A stretch of 5,678 nt of DNA, taken from Chloroflexota bacterium (lineage in GTDB: Bacteria; Chloroflexota; Dehalococcoidia; SHYM01). The translations under genes and the position numbers were made by a program. Positions 5,662 through 5,678 of the stretch are shown piece after piece (position 1 is the first letter of the stretch; every line of letters starts with the position of its first letter). The DNA lies in NCBI GenBank assembly GCA_016199375.1, contig JACQGV010000102.1, forward strand, positions 1 to 5,678, in the 5' to 3' direction. Under the pieces are notes generated by a model, which saw only the letters and a list, made by a program, of their open reading frames with translations, was not told the DNA's origin and searched no databases.

Positions 5662-5678
5662 CTCTCACCTGATAGATC

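Overview
This is a GC-rich, gene-dense bacterial window with five complete protein genes and one gene running in from the left edge. Nothing in the sequence fixes the taxon. The gene content suggests a Chloroflexota-like bacterium (Dehalococcoidia/SAR202 type): a DUF4349 membrane protein, an archaeal-type bifunctional phosphoglucose/phosphomannose isomerase, a two-domain protein disulfide oxidoreductase (PDO), an orphan C-glycoside deglycosidase beta-type protein and an ACAD of the type common in lipid-rich catabolism. That assignment is inference. No RNA genes, insertion sequences, CRISPR arrays or long repeats were seen.

Left part, plus strand: the C-terminal part of a DUF4349 membrane protein (1-552), then a 121-residue protein resembling the beta subunit of C-glycoside deglycosidases (672-1037). 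Centre, minus strand, convergent with that gene and 12 bp away: a PDO gene (1832 down to 1050). A conventional gene caller would break it into two ORFs because an in-frame TGA lies at 1361-1359. Right part, minus strand, transcribed leftwards: a phosphohexomutase (5661-4231), a bifunctional PGI/PMI (4229-3165) one base downstream, and an acyl-CoA dehydrogenase (3128-1941) 36 bp further on. The spacing suggests one transcription unit.

The main discovery candidate is the PDO gene. Its TGA replaces exactly the first cysteine of the conserved C-terminal CPYC redox motif. The reading frame and the family homology continue unbroken on both sides. A 6-bp hairpin with a GUC loop begins a short way after the TGA, where a bacterial SECIS element is expected. 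The simplest reading is a selenoprotein of about 260 residues with a Sec-Pro-Tyr-Cys active site. The N-terminal thioredoxin-fold domain has lost its own CxxC pair, so Sec158/Cys161 would be the only such redox pair in the protein.

The two sugar-phosphate enzymes work together. PGI/PMI interconverts glucose-6-P, fructose-6-P and mannose-6-P. The phosphohexomutase makes the 1-phosphates used for nucleotide-sugar and polysaccharide synthesis. The acyl-CoA dehydrogenase shares their probable transcript but has no evident metabolic link to them. The PDO gene has its own candidate -10 box and ribosome binding site, so it may be controlled separately.
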